In this document: piece by piece, positions 14,852 through 26,800 of the stretch
How positions within the stretch are numbered: position 1 is the first letter of the stretch
Layout of the letters: the number at the start of each line of letters is the position of its first letter
Source of the DNA: Christensenellaceae bacterium
GTDB taxonomy: Bacteria > Bacillota > Clostridia > Christensenellales > Christensenellaceae
DNA length: 64,000 nt
Direction: 5' to 3'
Assembly (NCBI GenBank): GCA_022846035.1
Contig: AP025580.1
Coordinates: 1,984,001 to 2,048,000 of the forward strand
Notes under the pieces: model-generated
What the model was told of the DNA's origin: nothing
The model's database searches: none
What the model saw: only the letters and a program-made list of their open reading frames with translations
Translations under genes and position numbers: made by a program

Positions 14852-17800
14852 CCTGTATAATCCTTTTCAAACAGCAGCGTCATCTGGAATTTCGCGCGCA
14901 GCGCCTCCAAAGTCTGAAGCTGCATCAAATTGTATTCCGGAATATCTCCCGCGAAAGTATATTTCCCGTCCGCGCCGTCCGCGCCCGGAACTGCTTTCGC
15001 CAGATTTCCAATGGCGAGCCGTTTTTCCATATCGAACCCACCCGGCAGCAGCGCCGTTTTGGAAAGACCGCCGAACGCGCCGCCGGTGTCACCAAGACCG
15101 CTTAAATACAGCGTCATCTGGTTTTGCGCCAGCTTCGTTCCCGGAGCGACAAGCTCAAAGCCCTTGCTTGATTCGTCCGCTTCAAAGCCCACCAGGCTTA
15201 CATTCAGCTTATTGGTCTCACTGTTGTTCGTAACCGTATACTCCGGCGCATAGAACTTCCCGCCGTAAGTATCCGGCAGCGCCGCGAACAACATCTTCAC
15301 CGGTATACTCACCGAGATCACTCCGGTCTGGTTCACCGCTTCTTTCTCTGCGGCGTTTCCGGCCCAGTCTTCCGCATAAATGTAATGCGCCGTGTTTTCT
15401 ATGCTGTCGTCCGTCAGGAAGTAATAATGGCTGCCATCCGCATGCTCCGGATCGAGCTGCGCAGCGGTATACTCGCCCTCTTTCCTGCTCTTCCACATTA
15501 CCGTCTCCGGTTTCACGCCGCTCGCCGGTTCCGGCGCCTTGGCAATATCCTCCACCTTGAACGATACCTTAAAGCGCCCGTCTTCCTGCTGCGTAATCAC
15601 TATATTCGAGATGTCCGGCGGCGTCGTGTCATACAACGCGCTCACTTCCACCGCTGTGGGCAGGCTCCTGTTGCCGACCGCGTCCACGGCGTACACATAG
15701 TATATGCCCAGTCCCAGCAGCTCCTGCGAAACGTACGCGCCGCTGCTGAGCGTCATCTCTTGCAGGCCCGTACCGTCCGCGCTTTGCGACCAGTACATGC
15801 TGCCCATGCCGCTTTGCGCGTCCTCCGCCGTCGCATACAGCGTGTTTCCATGCCCCAGTCCGGCCGAGGTAATGGTCGGCGGCGTGGTATCGATCTTCAC
15901 ATCAAACGGCTGCACAGCCGACAGCTTGTTCGTTCCGTCCGTGGCGATCACATACCAGATTCCGCCCGTCTTCACCTGCGTCGTGGAATAGGTCCCGTCC
16001 GCATTGGCCGTAAGGGTATATTTCTCTCCGCTGCCGTCCGCGTTCTGCGCGATTTCCAGCTTTTTCTGCGTACAGTTTTCCGCAAACGTCGCTTCCGCCG
16101 TGATGGTCTTTTCCTCAGATGCGCCCGTCCAGTCTTCCGGCTGCTGCGTTATCTTGACGATCTTCGGGTTGTCCGGCAGTTTCAGGTCGCTCATCTCAAA
16201 CTGCAATGGGCTGCACGCGTTGCGTCCCGCCTCGTTCTCGTTCCAAACGTACAACAGGTAATTGCTGTCGCCGACCACGCCCTTGCCGTCCACGTGCGGC
16301 AATGAAACGGCCTGTTCTCCGTTCGCCTCAGGGATATTCCCCAGCCGCGCTGTCCACTTCTCGTGCGTCTCTTTATTCACCAGCATGGCACTCAGGTAAT
16401 TGTCCGCGCCGTGCGAGGCTCCTTCATAGCGAATAATCAGGCTGCCGTCCGACGTCGCCGACGCCGTGATCCGGTTCTCCGGCAGCGCCGCGTTCGTTCC
16501 GTCCAGCGTAAATACGCGGTATGTCTGCGCGTTACCCACCGCCGTTCCTGCGTTCTGGATGCGCGCTTCTCCTGCCGAAACCGACTTAAACGCGCCCATA
16601 GACCGCACTAACGTCTCGCCGCTTTCCGGCGCGCCGCCGCCCGCCGACGCGGGTACGAAGAACGCCTGCGTATGGTCTAAATATACCTCCGGCCGAATTC
16701 CGTAGTTCCCCGTTACCGTATAGCTCTGAACCTGGCCGATCTGGTTGACCGCCCATACACGGCTGGTCGTTTTGTAGCCGGTTCTCGACCACCACGTCAG
16801 TCCGGAAGTCGGCGTATCCTTAAGGCCTGCCGCGCGGCTTGTATTCCCTTGCGGGAAGTATGCCGTATTCAAAAGCTCGCTGTCCGTCGTATCCGTTGTG
16901 CTCGGCCCGTGGTGCAAGGGATACGCGGTTTGTCCTTTCACATCCACATCCGGCAGGTCGATCGTCCTCAGACCCGGCGTACCGGAAACCGTCTGCGCGA
17001 ACGTCTCCATCTCCGGCAGCAGCAAGCTGGCCGAATAGTTGGTGCTCGTCCGTCCATGGAACTGCGTCTGCCCGACGAGGTCCTCCGCGAGGTACGCGCC
17101 CGTCTCCATTGTTCGGAACAGCGTGCCGCCCATCCATACCAGCGCTTTTGTGCTGTCCATGGCCGCGCCGCTTCCGCCGCCCTGATAATAGGTATCGATC
17201 CCGCCGGCTCCCGACGGCCTGATAGGCGTGCCGCCGCCTGTCACAATCGCATCCACGACGACCGCCGCGTTTTTACTCCGGTTGCCCGCCTTATCGTAAC
17301 AGAACACATAATAGGTCCCCGCCTGCCGCGTTTCCGGCGATACATAGGTTCCGTCGTCCTGCCGCGTGAGCGGTGTGCCTTCCGTGGCGCTCGCGTCGTC
17401 TGATGTCAACAGGTACACGCGGTTCTCGTCGATCCCGCTTACCATTTCGCCCTGCCTGCCGGCCGGGTCGTTTGCCGTGGCTACGATCACCTTGCCGTAA
17501 GCCGGATCTTCCGGCGACTGTACGCCCGTAATGACCGGCCGCGTCTTATCCGGCTGCGCGTCGATCGTAATCTCCGCCACTGCGCGGTTGCCCGCTTTAT
17601 CATACGCGATCACATAATATGTCTTTCCCGTTTCAACGCGCGGCGATACATAAGTGTCCGTATCATTCTGCCGCGTCATGATCATGCCCGTTTCGGCGTC
17701 TTTGTCCTCTGACAGGTATGCCATACCGACGCCCGAGCCTGTATCCGTAATATCCGCGCTTACCGTGCTGTCGCCGTTTGCCGTCACATTCGTGATTTCC

Positions 17801-20800
17801 GGCGGGATATGGTCCATATCGTCGAGCTCCGTCAATTCGGACACCGTACGGTTGCCCGCCTTGTCCGCGGCGATCAGGTACAGCTTACCGCCCTCCAGCA
17901 GGTATCCGCTGTATTCGTTCTCATCCGCCTTGCTCAGCATAACGCCGCTTTCCGCGTCCGGCGTTTTGGCGACATAAACTTTGTCCATCCCGCTGCCCAC
18001 GTCCGTTGCGTCTACGCGAACCAGCACGTTTCCTGCTACAATCTCCTGCCGGATATTTTCCATCACCGGCGCGACGAGGTCCGCCCGCAGCGTCACCTTT
18101 ACGCTGGTCGACGGGTCGTTCCAGTTGCCCGCGTTATCTACGGCGCGCAGGTAATAGATTTCTTCCGCTTCCGTCGGGCTCATGGCGCAGGTAAACGTTC
18201 CGTCTTCCTGCTTTGCAAACGTGCCCACGATGTCCACATCAGCCGTGCTGCCCGCCGTCTTCATCAGGTATGCGTAAGCAATATCCGACATCACGTCCGT
18301 CTCGCCGCTCACAAGACCCGTCTTCATGACGTCTTCCACGCCCGACGCCGTTACCGTCACAGTCTCCGCGCCAATATGCGCCCACGGCGGCGTTACATCC
18401 ACCGTGTCTTCGGCGCCTACCACAGGCGCGGTCGTATCGAACACCATGCCGTCCGTTCCGATGTACGTCACGTTGCCCGCGTTGTCCGCAAGCTTCGCGT
18501 ACACCACATACCGGTCTTCCGGCAACAGCGTAAACGCTGCGTAATCTTTCCAGGACGTTTCCTCCACATCCAGCAATTGCTGGCGTGTCAGCGCTTCGGA
18601 CGCAATATAATACTGTATGCCCGCGAGGCCGCTGCCGCCCTCGTCCGCAGCGTCGATCACCACCGGCTGCTGCTCATTGAAATAGATTCCAAACGTAATC
18701 GCGTTCACAAATGCGCTCCATATGTTATGCTCGCCCACCTTGATACTGCCCGTAGGCGCTGTGGTGTCGCGTTTTGCTACTACGCTCAGTTGCGGGCCAA
18801 GGTTCCCCGCCTTATCGATCGCGCGCACATAATAGGTGGTCTGCGCATCCGCCGGAGGCGTAACCGTCACGCTCGCCGTTCCGGTGCGCGGGCTGTAGCT
18901 TTCTATTCTCGTACCCGTGGTCGCGTCCGGCGTGGTGCTGTAAAACACCTGCGCTATGCCGCTGCCGCCCAAATCTTCTATGCCTGAAGCTGTGATCGTA
19001 AAGCCTGACCCGTTGCTCCAGCCTGTGGGTTCGATCTCTAATTTACTGATCGTCGGCGCGAGGGTATCCCTGAACGCCGTCACTTCTATCGCCCTGCTCA
19101 GATTGCCCGCATGATCCTTAATGCGGACATAATAGGAGGTCGCCGCGTTTTCCGGCGGCGTCAGCGTCGCCGTCGCGGTATCTCCTGTCAGCGTCATCGC
19201 CGTGCCGGATTCCGCGTTGGCGTCAGTCGCATAGAACACCTCCGCGATCTCGCTGCCGCCCGTATCCAGCACGCCCTCCGCCGTGATCAGGAAGCTGTCG
19301 CCGTTGCTCCATACCTCCGGACTGATCGTCGCCTTATTCATGACCGGGGCAACGGTATCCCGTTTGGCCGTAACGCTCAGCTCGTTGCTCAGATTCCCCG
19401 CGTTATCCTTAGCGCGTATATAGTATGTCGTCTGCGCGTTGGCCGGGGGCGTCAGCGTCGCTGTCGCGGTATCCCCAGAAAGCGTCATCTTCGTGCCGGA
19501 AGTCGCGCCCGAGGTCGTGGAATAGAACACCTCCGCAATCTCGCTGCTGCCCGCGTCCGTAACGCCGGTCGCCGTGATGGTAAAGCTATCAGCGTTGCTC
19601 CAATCAGCCGGATCGATACTCGCGCCGGCGATGACCGGAGCGGTCGAATCCCGCTTGGCCTCGGCGCTCATCGGCGTGCTCAGGTTGCCCGCGTTGTCTT
19701 TCACAAACACGTAATATGTGGTATGCGCGTTGGCCGGAGGCACAAAGGTCGCCGTAGCCGTGCCGCCTATAAGCGTCATCACCGTGCCGCTCGTTGCGTT
19801 TGCGTCCGTCGTATAGAACACTTCTTTCACGCCGCTTCCGCCGAAATCTTCCACGCCCGTCGCCGTCAGCGTATAGGTCGGGGAGCCGCCGTCCGTGTTC
19901 CAGCCCGTGGGGCTGATGGTCAGACCCGTCATGGTGGGCAGGCCTGTATCTCGTTTGGCTGTAACGGCTTTTTCCTCGCTTAAGTTGCCCGCGTTATCCC
20001 GAACGCGTACATAGTATGTGGTCTGCTTATTCGTATCCGGCGCGACCGTAACCGAAGCGCTGTCCCCGACGACCATCATGCTAATGCCTGATTCCGCGCC
20101 GGAAACCGTGGAATAGAACGCTTCTCCAATGCCGCTGCCGCCCGGATCCTGAACGTTCGTCACGTTGATCGTAAACGTCGCGTCAAAGCTCCAGTCCGAA
20201 GGATCGATGCTTACATCATATTCGGGAGGAAGCGTATCCTGCCGCGCCGCTACGGTTTTCTGTTCGCTCCAGTTGCCCGCGTTGTCGCGTACGCGAATGT
20301 AATAGATCGTTTCCATATTCTGCGGCGGTGCAAACGTCGCCGTCGATGTGCCGCCCGAAAGCGTCATCTTCGTTCCGCCGCTCGTGAAATCCGGTTCCGT
20401 GCTGTAATACACGCCCTCCACGTCCGAGCCGCCCATATCCGAAACGCCTTCTACCGTGATGGTATAATTGCTTCCGTTGCTCCAATCCGCCGGATTGATG
20501 GAAGCGCCCGTCAACGACGGTATCGTCGTATCCCGCTTGGCCACAATGCTTTTCTCCGCGCTTAAGTTGCCCGCGCCGTCTTTCACGCGCACATAATAGG
20601 TGGTCTGCGCGTTGGCAGGCGGCGTTAATGTCAGCGTTGCCGTCGTACCGGAAATGGTCATCCGCGTTCCGGATTCCGCGCCCGAGCTGGTGGAGCAGAA
20701 TACTTCCGCAACGCCCGAGCCGCCCGTATCCGCGAGCCCCGTCGCCGTCAGCGTAAAGCTTTCCGCGTTGCTCCAGGAAGCGGGATCGATGGCAAGGCCC

Positions 20801-23800
20801 GTAAATGTCGGCGCCTCTTTATCGATGTTCGATACGTTGATCGCATACTGGCTGCGGTTGCCCGCATTATCGTAAGCGACGATATAATACGCGCCGTTGT
20901 CCGCAAGGGCGCCCGGCTCCGTCATATATCCGTCGCCCTCCGTCGGCGTCAGCGCCGTACCGCTTGTCGCGCCGTCCGTCGCGCTCCAGAACACGGATTT
21001 CAGTCCGCTTCCGCCGCTATCCGTAATGGTCGCGAGGATCTGCCCCGCGTTGTTCTGCACATTCGTTATGGCAGGCGCAGCAGTATCCCTCTTGGCTACC
21101 GCGCTTACCTGCGTACTCCAGTTGCCCGCGTTATCTTTCACGCGCACATAATAGGTGGTGCTCGCGTTCACCGGCGGCGTAATGGACGCCGTCGCTGTAT
21201 TTCCCGTCAGCGCCATCTTTGTACCGCCGCTCGTGAAGTTTTTCGTGGTGCTGTAATACACGCCTTCCACGTTCGAGCCGCCCGTATCCGCGATGCCCGT
21301 CGCCGTCAGCGTAAAGCTTTCCGCGTTGCTCCACTCCGCAGGCAGTATGGACGCGCCGCTAACGGTGGGGGCTTCCATATCGATATTGCTGACTACAACC
21401 TGCGTCTGTGTCCGGTTGCCCGCGACGTCATACGCGACGATGTAATAAGTACCCGCTTCAGAGAGGTCGCCCGAGGTATACACGTCCCCGTTGTCCATCA
21501 TCAGGTTGCCCTCGGTCGCGCCGCTGGTCGTCGTCCAGAAGACGTCCGCGAGGCCGCTGCCGCCGCTCGTGAAATTGCTGGTCGTGCTGTAATACACGCC
21601 CTCCACGCCCGCGCTGCCCGTATCCGCAACGCCTGTCGCCGTGATGGTAAAGCTGTCCGCGTTGCTCCAGGAATCAGGGCTAATGCTGGCGCCCGTCATA
21701 GACGGCGCGGCAAGGTCTATCTTCGTGATCGTGACCGACTGCTGCGACCTGTGACCCGCGTTGTCGTAGGCAACAATGTAATAAGTGCCCTCTTCGTTGA
21801 TCGCGCCCGAAGTATAGGTAGATCCGGAGGCGGTCATGGCCGTGCCGCTCGTCGCGCCGCTGGTCTTGCTCCAGAACACAGACTTCAGTCCGCTTCCCGT
21901 ATCCGTCACCGTCGCGCTGATTGTTTTGCTCTCGCCCCACGTATCGGAAGACTGCTTGGCGTTCGTGATACTCGGCGAGGACGAATCCCGCTTTGCCGCC
22001 ACGCTCTTCTGCGTGCTCCAGTTGCCCGCGTTGTCCTTTACGCGCACATAATAAGTCGTGCTGGCGTTGTCGGGCGGCGTCAGCGTCGCCGTTGCCGTTG
22101 AGCCCGAAAGCGTCATCTTCGTGCCGCCGCTCGTGAAGTTGCTGGTCGTACTGTAATACACGCCCTCCACGCCCGAGCCACCCGTATCCGCGACGCCCGT
22201 CGCCGTGATGGTAAAGCTGGAGGTGTCGGTCCACGCGCTCGGGTCGATGGACGCGGCCGTCATCGTAGGCGCAGTCGCATCCAAGTTTTTAAGCGTGATC
22301 GACGTCTGCGTACGGTTACCGGCATTGTCGTATGCAACGATATAATATGTGCCGGGGCTCGTCAGTGCTTTCGAAGTATACTTATATTTATAGGGAGACG
22401 ACGAAGAATCATAAGTACTGCCTGACATGGCCGTTCCGCTGGTCGCGCCGCTCGTTTTGCTCCAAAACACCTCTCTGATTCCACTAGAATTAGATCTCGA
22501 ATACTGGTCCGTATGCGTATCCGGATCCTGCACGACCGCGCTGATCGTCGTGCTGTTGACCCAACCCGTCGTGCTCTGCTCCACATTCGTTATCGTCGGC
22601 GCAGCCGGGTCAATATTGCTAATGCTGCGCCAAAGCGGCTCCGGGGCGATGGACGTTTTTCCTTTTCCCTCAGAAGAAGATGCGCCATCAAAGTAAGCGT
22701 CAAAATATATCTGCATATTATCCGTAATGTCTGCCGATCCTGTCCACGTCGTCCCGCTTTTCGTCATTGGGATCGTTGTGGTGGCGCTGCTGTCATTCGT
22801 ACCTCTGACAAAGTTAAACCTTACATTGGTTACATAAGACGCGACATTCGTCGCGACCACATTGACAACTTTTTTTGTCGTTACATATCCGCGCGAAGGC
22901 GAAATCGTCGCAGTCAGATTACCATGATTGGTCCGGAATACGAGCGAGGCCTCCAAAGCCGACACCTCAAAAGCCGGCCCCACCAGTCCGGCGCTGTCCA
23001 CCAGCCTGATGTAATATACAGGCCTGTTTTCCGAATTGGTAAGATATCCGTTCCAATAGCCATATCCCGTGCCGTCCGACCACGACATATTCGTTCCGCT
23101 GGTCGCATTCGGGTCAAACGTCATAAAAGCTCCTGTCACCTCAGGCCCTTTTGTCGCTACAAATCCCGCCTTGATTCTTGCCTGTATCGAATGACCGCCC
23201 GTCGTGGTGCTCGTATTGATATGAGAGGTTACAGCTACGACCTCTGGCCCGTCAACGCCGGGTTGAACATTTTTTGCAGATACTACCTGCTGCGTGCTCA
23301 GGTTGCCCGCGGCGTCTTTCACGCGGATATAATATTTCGTTTCCTGGCTTTTGGGCGCCGTGATGGTCGCCGACGCCGTGCTGCCCGAACGGGACATCGC
23401 CGTTCCGCTGGTCGCGTTTTCCGTCGTGGAATAGAACACCTGCGATACGCCGCTTCCGCCCGTATCCGCGATGCCCGTCACACGGATCGTAAAGGTCGTT
23501 TGCGTTGTCCACGTATCCGGGCTGATCGTCGCGCCCGACATCGTCGGCGCGGCGGTATCCCGCTTGGCTACCACGCTTCTTGGAGAACTGATATTCCCGC
23601 TGCCGTCCACGATATAAAGATAATACGTAGTCTGCGCGTTGGCAGGCGGCGTCAACGTTACCGTCGCCTGCGTTTTGGCGGCGTTCAGCGTCATGGCTGT
23701 GCCGCTCACGGCGCTGGAAGACGTGGAATAAAACGCGCTCGCAACGCCGCTGCCACCCGTATCGCTGATGCCGGAGGCAGTGATGGTAAAGCTTGCGCCG

Positions 23801-26800
23801 TTGCTCCACGCGGACGGGTTAATGCTCGCGCCCGTAAACGTAGGCGCGACAAGGTCGCTCGCGTCTACCCGCGCCTCACTGCGCGCGCCAGCGTTATCGT
23901 ACGCGACGATATAGTATATCCCTGCGCCGGAAATCTTCGCGGAAGTATAGACGTCTCCGCTCTTTGTCATCGCCGTGCCGCTGGTCGCGCCGGACGTTGT
24001 GCTGTAGAACACGCGGTTCACGCCGCTCGCGGCGTCCGTGACCGTGGCCGTCAGGATACCGCCCGACGGACGCGCGCCCGAAATGACCGGCGGCGCTGAA
24101 TCCCGCTTGGCCACCACGCTGGGAACAGCGTCGCTGAAGTTGCCCGCGCCGTCCTTGACGCGGATATAATAAGTGGTCGTTCCCTCCGCCAGCGCCGTCG
24201 TGACCGTCGCCGTGCCATTTGCGGCATTATATTCCATGTTCGTGCCGCTCGTCGCTGTGGCGGACGTCGCCAAAAATACCTGCGCGATGCCGCTGCCACC
24301 CGTATCCGCGATGCCGGATACCGTGACGGTATGGTTCCCGTTCGTCCAGCCCGTGGGGGAGATCGTCGCTCCCGTCACGGTCGGTTTATTGACGTCGATC
24401 TGATCCACCGCGATGGAAGCCTCCTTGCGGTTGCCCGCCTGGTCGATCGCCACGACATAATAAGTGCCTGTCTTTGATACGGCAGGCGCGGTATATGTGT
24501 TGCCCGACCGCGACATTGCCGTGCCGCTCTCCGCGTTCGGCGCCGTCGCCAAAAATACGCTCTTGATCCCGCTTTGTGTGTCTCTCACCGTCGCGCTGAC
24601 CGTTTTGGCCGCGGCCCAGCCCGCCGGACTCACAGCCGGCGTCACCGTTGGGTCCGTCGTATCCCGTTTGCCCACGACGCTCAGCGTTTTCGCGGCAAAG
24701 TTGCCCGCGCCGTCTTTCACGCGCAGGTAATATGTATGGGATCCGTCCAGCAGGTCCGCCGTCAAGGTCGCCGTGCCGGTAGCTTCGTTATACGTCAGGT
24801 TCGTGCCGCTCGTCGCCGTGGCCGAAGTGGCATAGAAAACCGCCGCCACGCCGCTGCCGCCCGTGTCGCTGATACCCGTTACCGTAATAGTATGCTTGCC
24901 GTTCGTCCAATCCGTAGGCGTAATTGTCGCCGTGCCTGTCACAGTCGGCGGTTCGGTATCGATCCGGTCCAAAGTGACGCGCGCTTCCGAGCGCAGCCCC
25001 ACTCCGTTGATCGCGACGATATAGTAAGTCCCCTTTGGCAGCTCCTGCGACCGGTAAACGTTGCTGCCCACCGCGGTCATAGCCGTGCCGCTCGTCGCTC
25101 CGGAGGTCGTCGCATAGAACACCTGCGTAATTCCGCTCTGCTCGTCCGTCACGGTGGCGCTGATGGCGGCGCTGCTCGCCCAGCCATCGCCGCCGGCGAC
25201 ATCGATGACCGGCGCAGAGGTATCCCTTTTGGCCGTCACGGTTTTTTGCGCACTCCAATTGCCCGCGTTGTCCTTGACGCGGATGTAATAGGTCGTCTGC
25301 GCATTGGCAGGCGGCGTCAGCGTTGCCGTTGCGCTGCTGCCGGAAAGGCTCATCTTCGTACCGCCGCTTGTGAAGTTGCTGGTCGTGCTGTAATACACGC
25401 CCTCCACGCCGGCGCCACCCGTATCCGCCGCGCCTGTCGCCGTGATGGTAAAGCTGGAGCCACTGCTCCATGCGGACGGACTAATGGACGCGCCCCCAAG
25501 CGTAGGCGGCGTTGGATCTATTTTATCTACGACAACCGGTACGTCTCCGCTCTTCCGGTTGCCCACGTTGTCGATCGCGATAATATAATACGTGCCCGGC
25601 GTAGTGATCGTGCTTGACGTATACGTGTCGCCGGACTGCGTCATTCTGGATCCGCTCGACGCATTGGGGCTGGTTGCCAGCAGCACCATCTTCACGCCGG
25701 CTACGTCCGTGATGGTCGCCTTGATCGTCTTGCTGGGAGCCCAGGAAACCGGATCCTGCGACGCAGATACGGTCGGCGGATCCTTGTCTATGTTGGTTAC
25801 CTGAACAGGCACGTCGATCCGGTTGCCGAGGTTGTCGATCGCGACAATATAATACGTTCCGTTGGCGCTCACTGTGCCCGTATAGGTATTGCCGGACTTC
25901 GTCATGGAATATCCGCTCGTCGCCCCTTCGGACGTCGTATACAGCACCTGCTTGACGCCGCTCTGCGAATCCGTGATGGTCGCGCTGATCTGCCTGGTCC
26001 TCGCGTAGTCCGTCGTATTCTGCTTCGCGTTCGTCACGTCGGGCGGAGTCCGGTCTATATTTGTGATGACCACCGGCTTTGTGGTCACGTTGCCCGCATT
26101 ATCCATTGCCCAAATATAATACGTGCCCGACGCGCCCATATTGCTCGACGTATAGGTGTTTCCAGACGTGTTCGTCATTGTATAGCCGCTCGTCGCGTCC
26201 GGAGACGTCATCAGCAGCACCTGCTTGATACCGCTCGCGTCCGTGATGGTCGCGCTGACTGTTTTCACCCGCGCCCAGTCCGCCGTATTCTGCGTCTCGT
26301 TGGTAATGGTCGGACCAGTGCGGTCACGGTTGATATTCGTCACCGATACCGCCGTCCTGGAGGAAACCGGGTTGCCCGCTTTATCTATCGCCCAAATATA
26401 ATATGTGCCCTCGTCAACAATGTCCGGCGAAGTCCACGTGCTGCCTGACGTATTCGTCATCTTATAGCCGCTGGTTCCTGTGGAGGTGGTCATCAGCCAC
26501 ACTTGATCGACGCCGCTCTGCGAATCCGTTACTGTCGCGCTGACCGTCTTGCTCGCAGCCGAAGCGGTAGTGTTTTGCTTCGCGTTGGAAACCGACGGGC
26601 CTGTCCGGTCGATGTTAACGACGTTTACCGCCCTTGTCGCCTTATTTCCGGCCTTGTCGAACGCGACGACGTACCACGTTCCCGTGGAGGACACTGTGCC
26701 CGTCCACGTGTTGCCGGACTGCGTCATTTGATAACCGCTCGTCGCGTCGGCGGACTCCATCAGCCATACGTCCCTCACGCCGCTCTGCGAATCCGTTACC

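Noticed and set aside
15255-15290. LPDTY near the C-terminus of the giant protein as a sortase signal
   Set aside because: The motif needs G at the fifth position, a following hydrophobic segment and a basic tail at the very C-terminus; here 150 folded residues follow.
22513-24099. Long plus-strand open frame antisense to the Ig array
   Set aside because: It mirrors the repeat structure of the real gene and has extreme Arg content; no start context.
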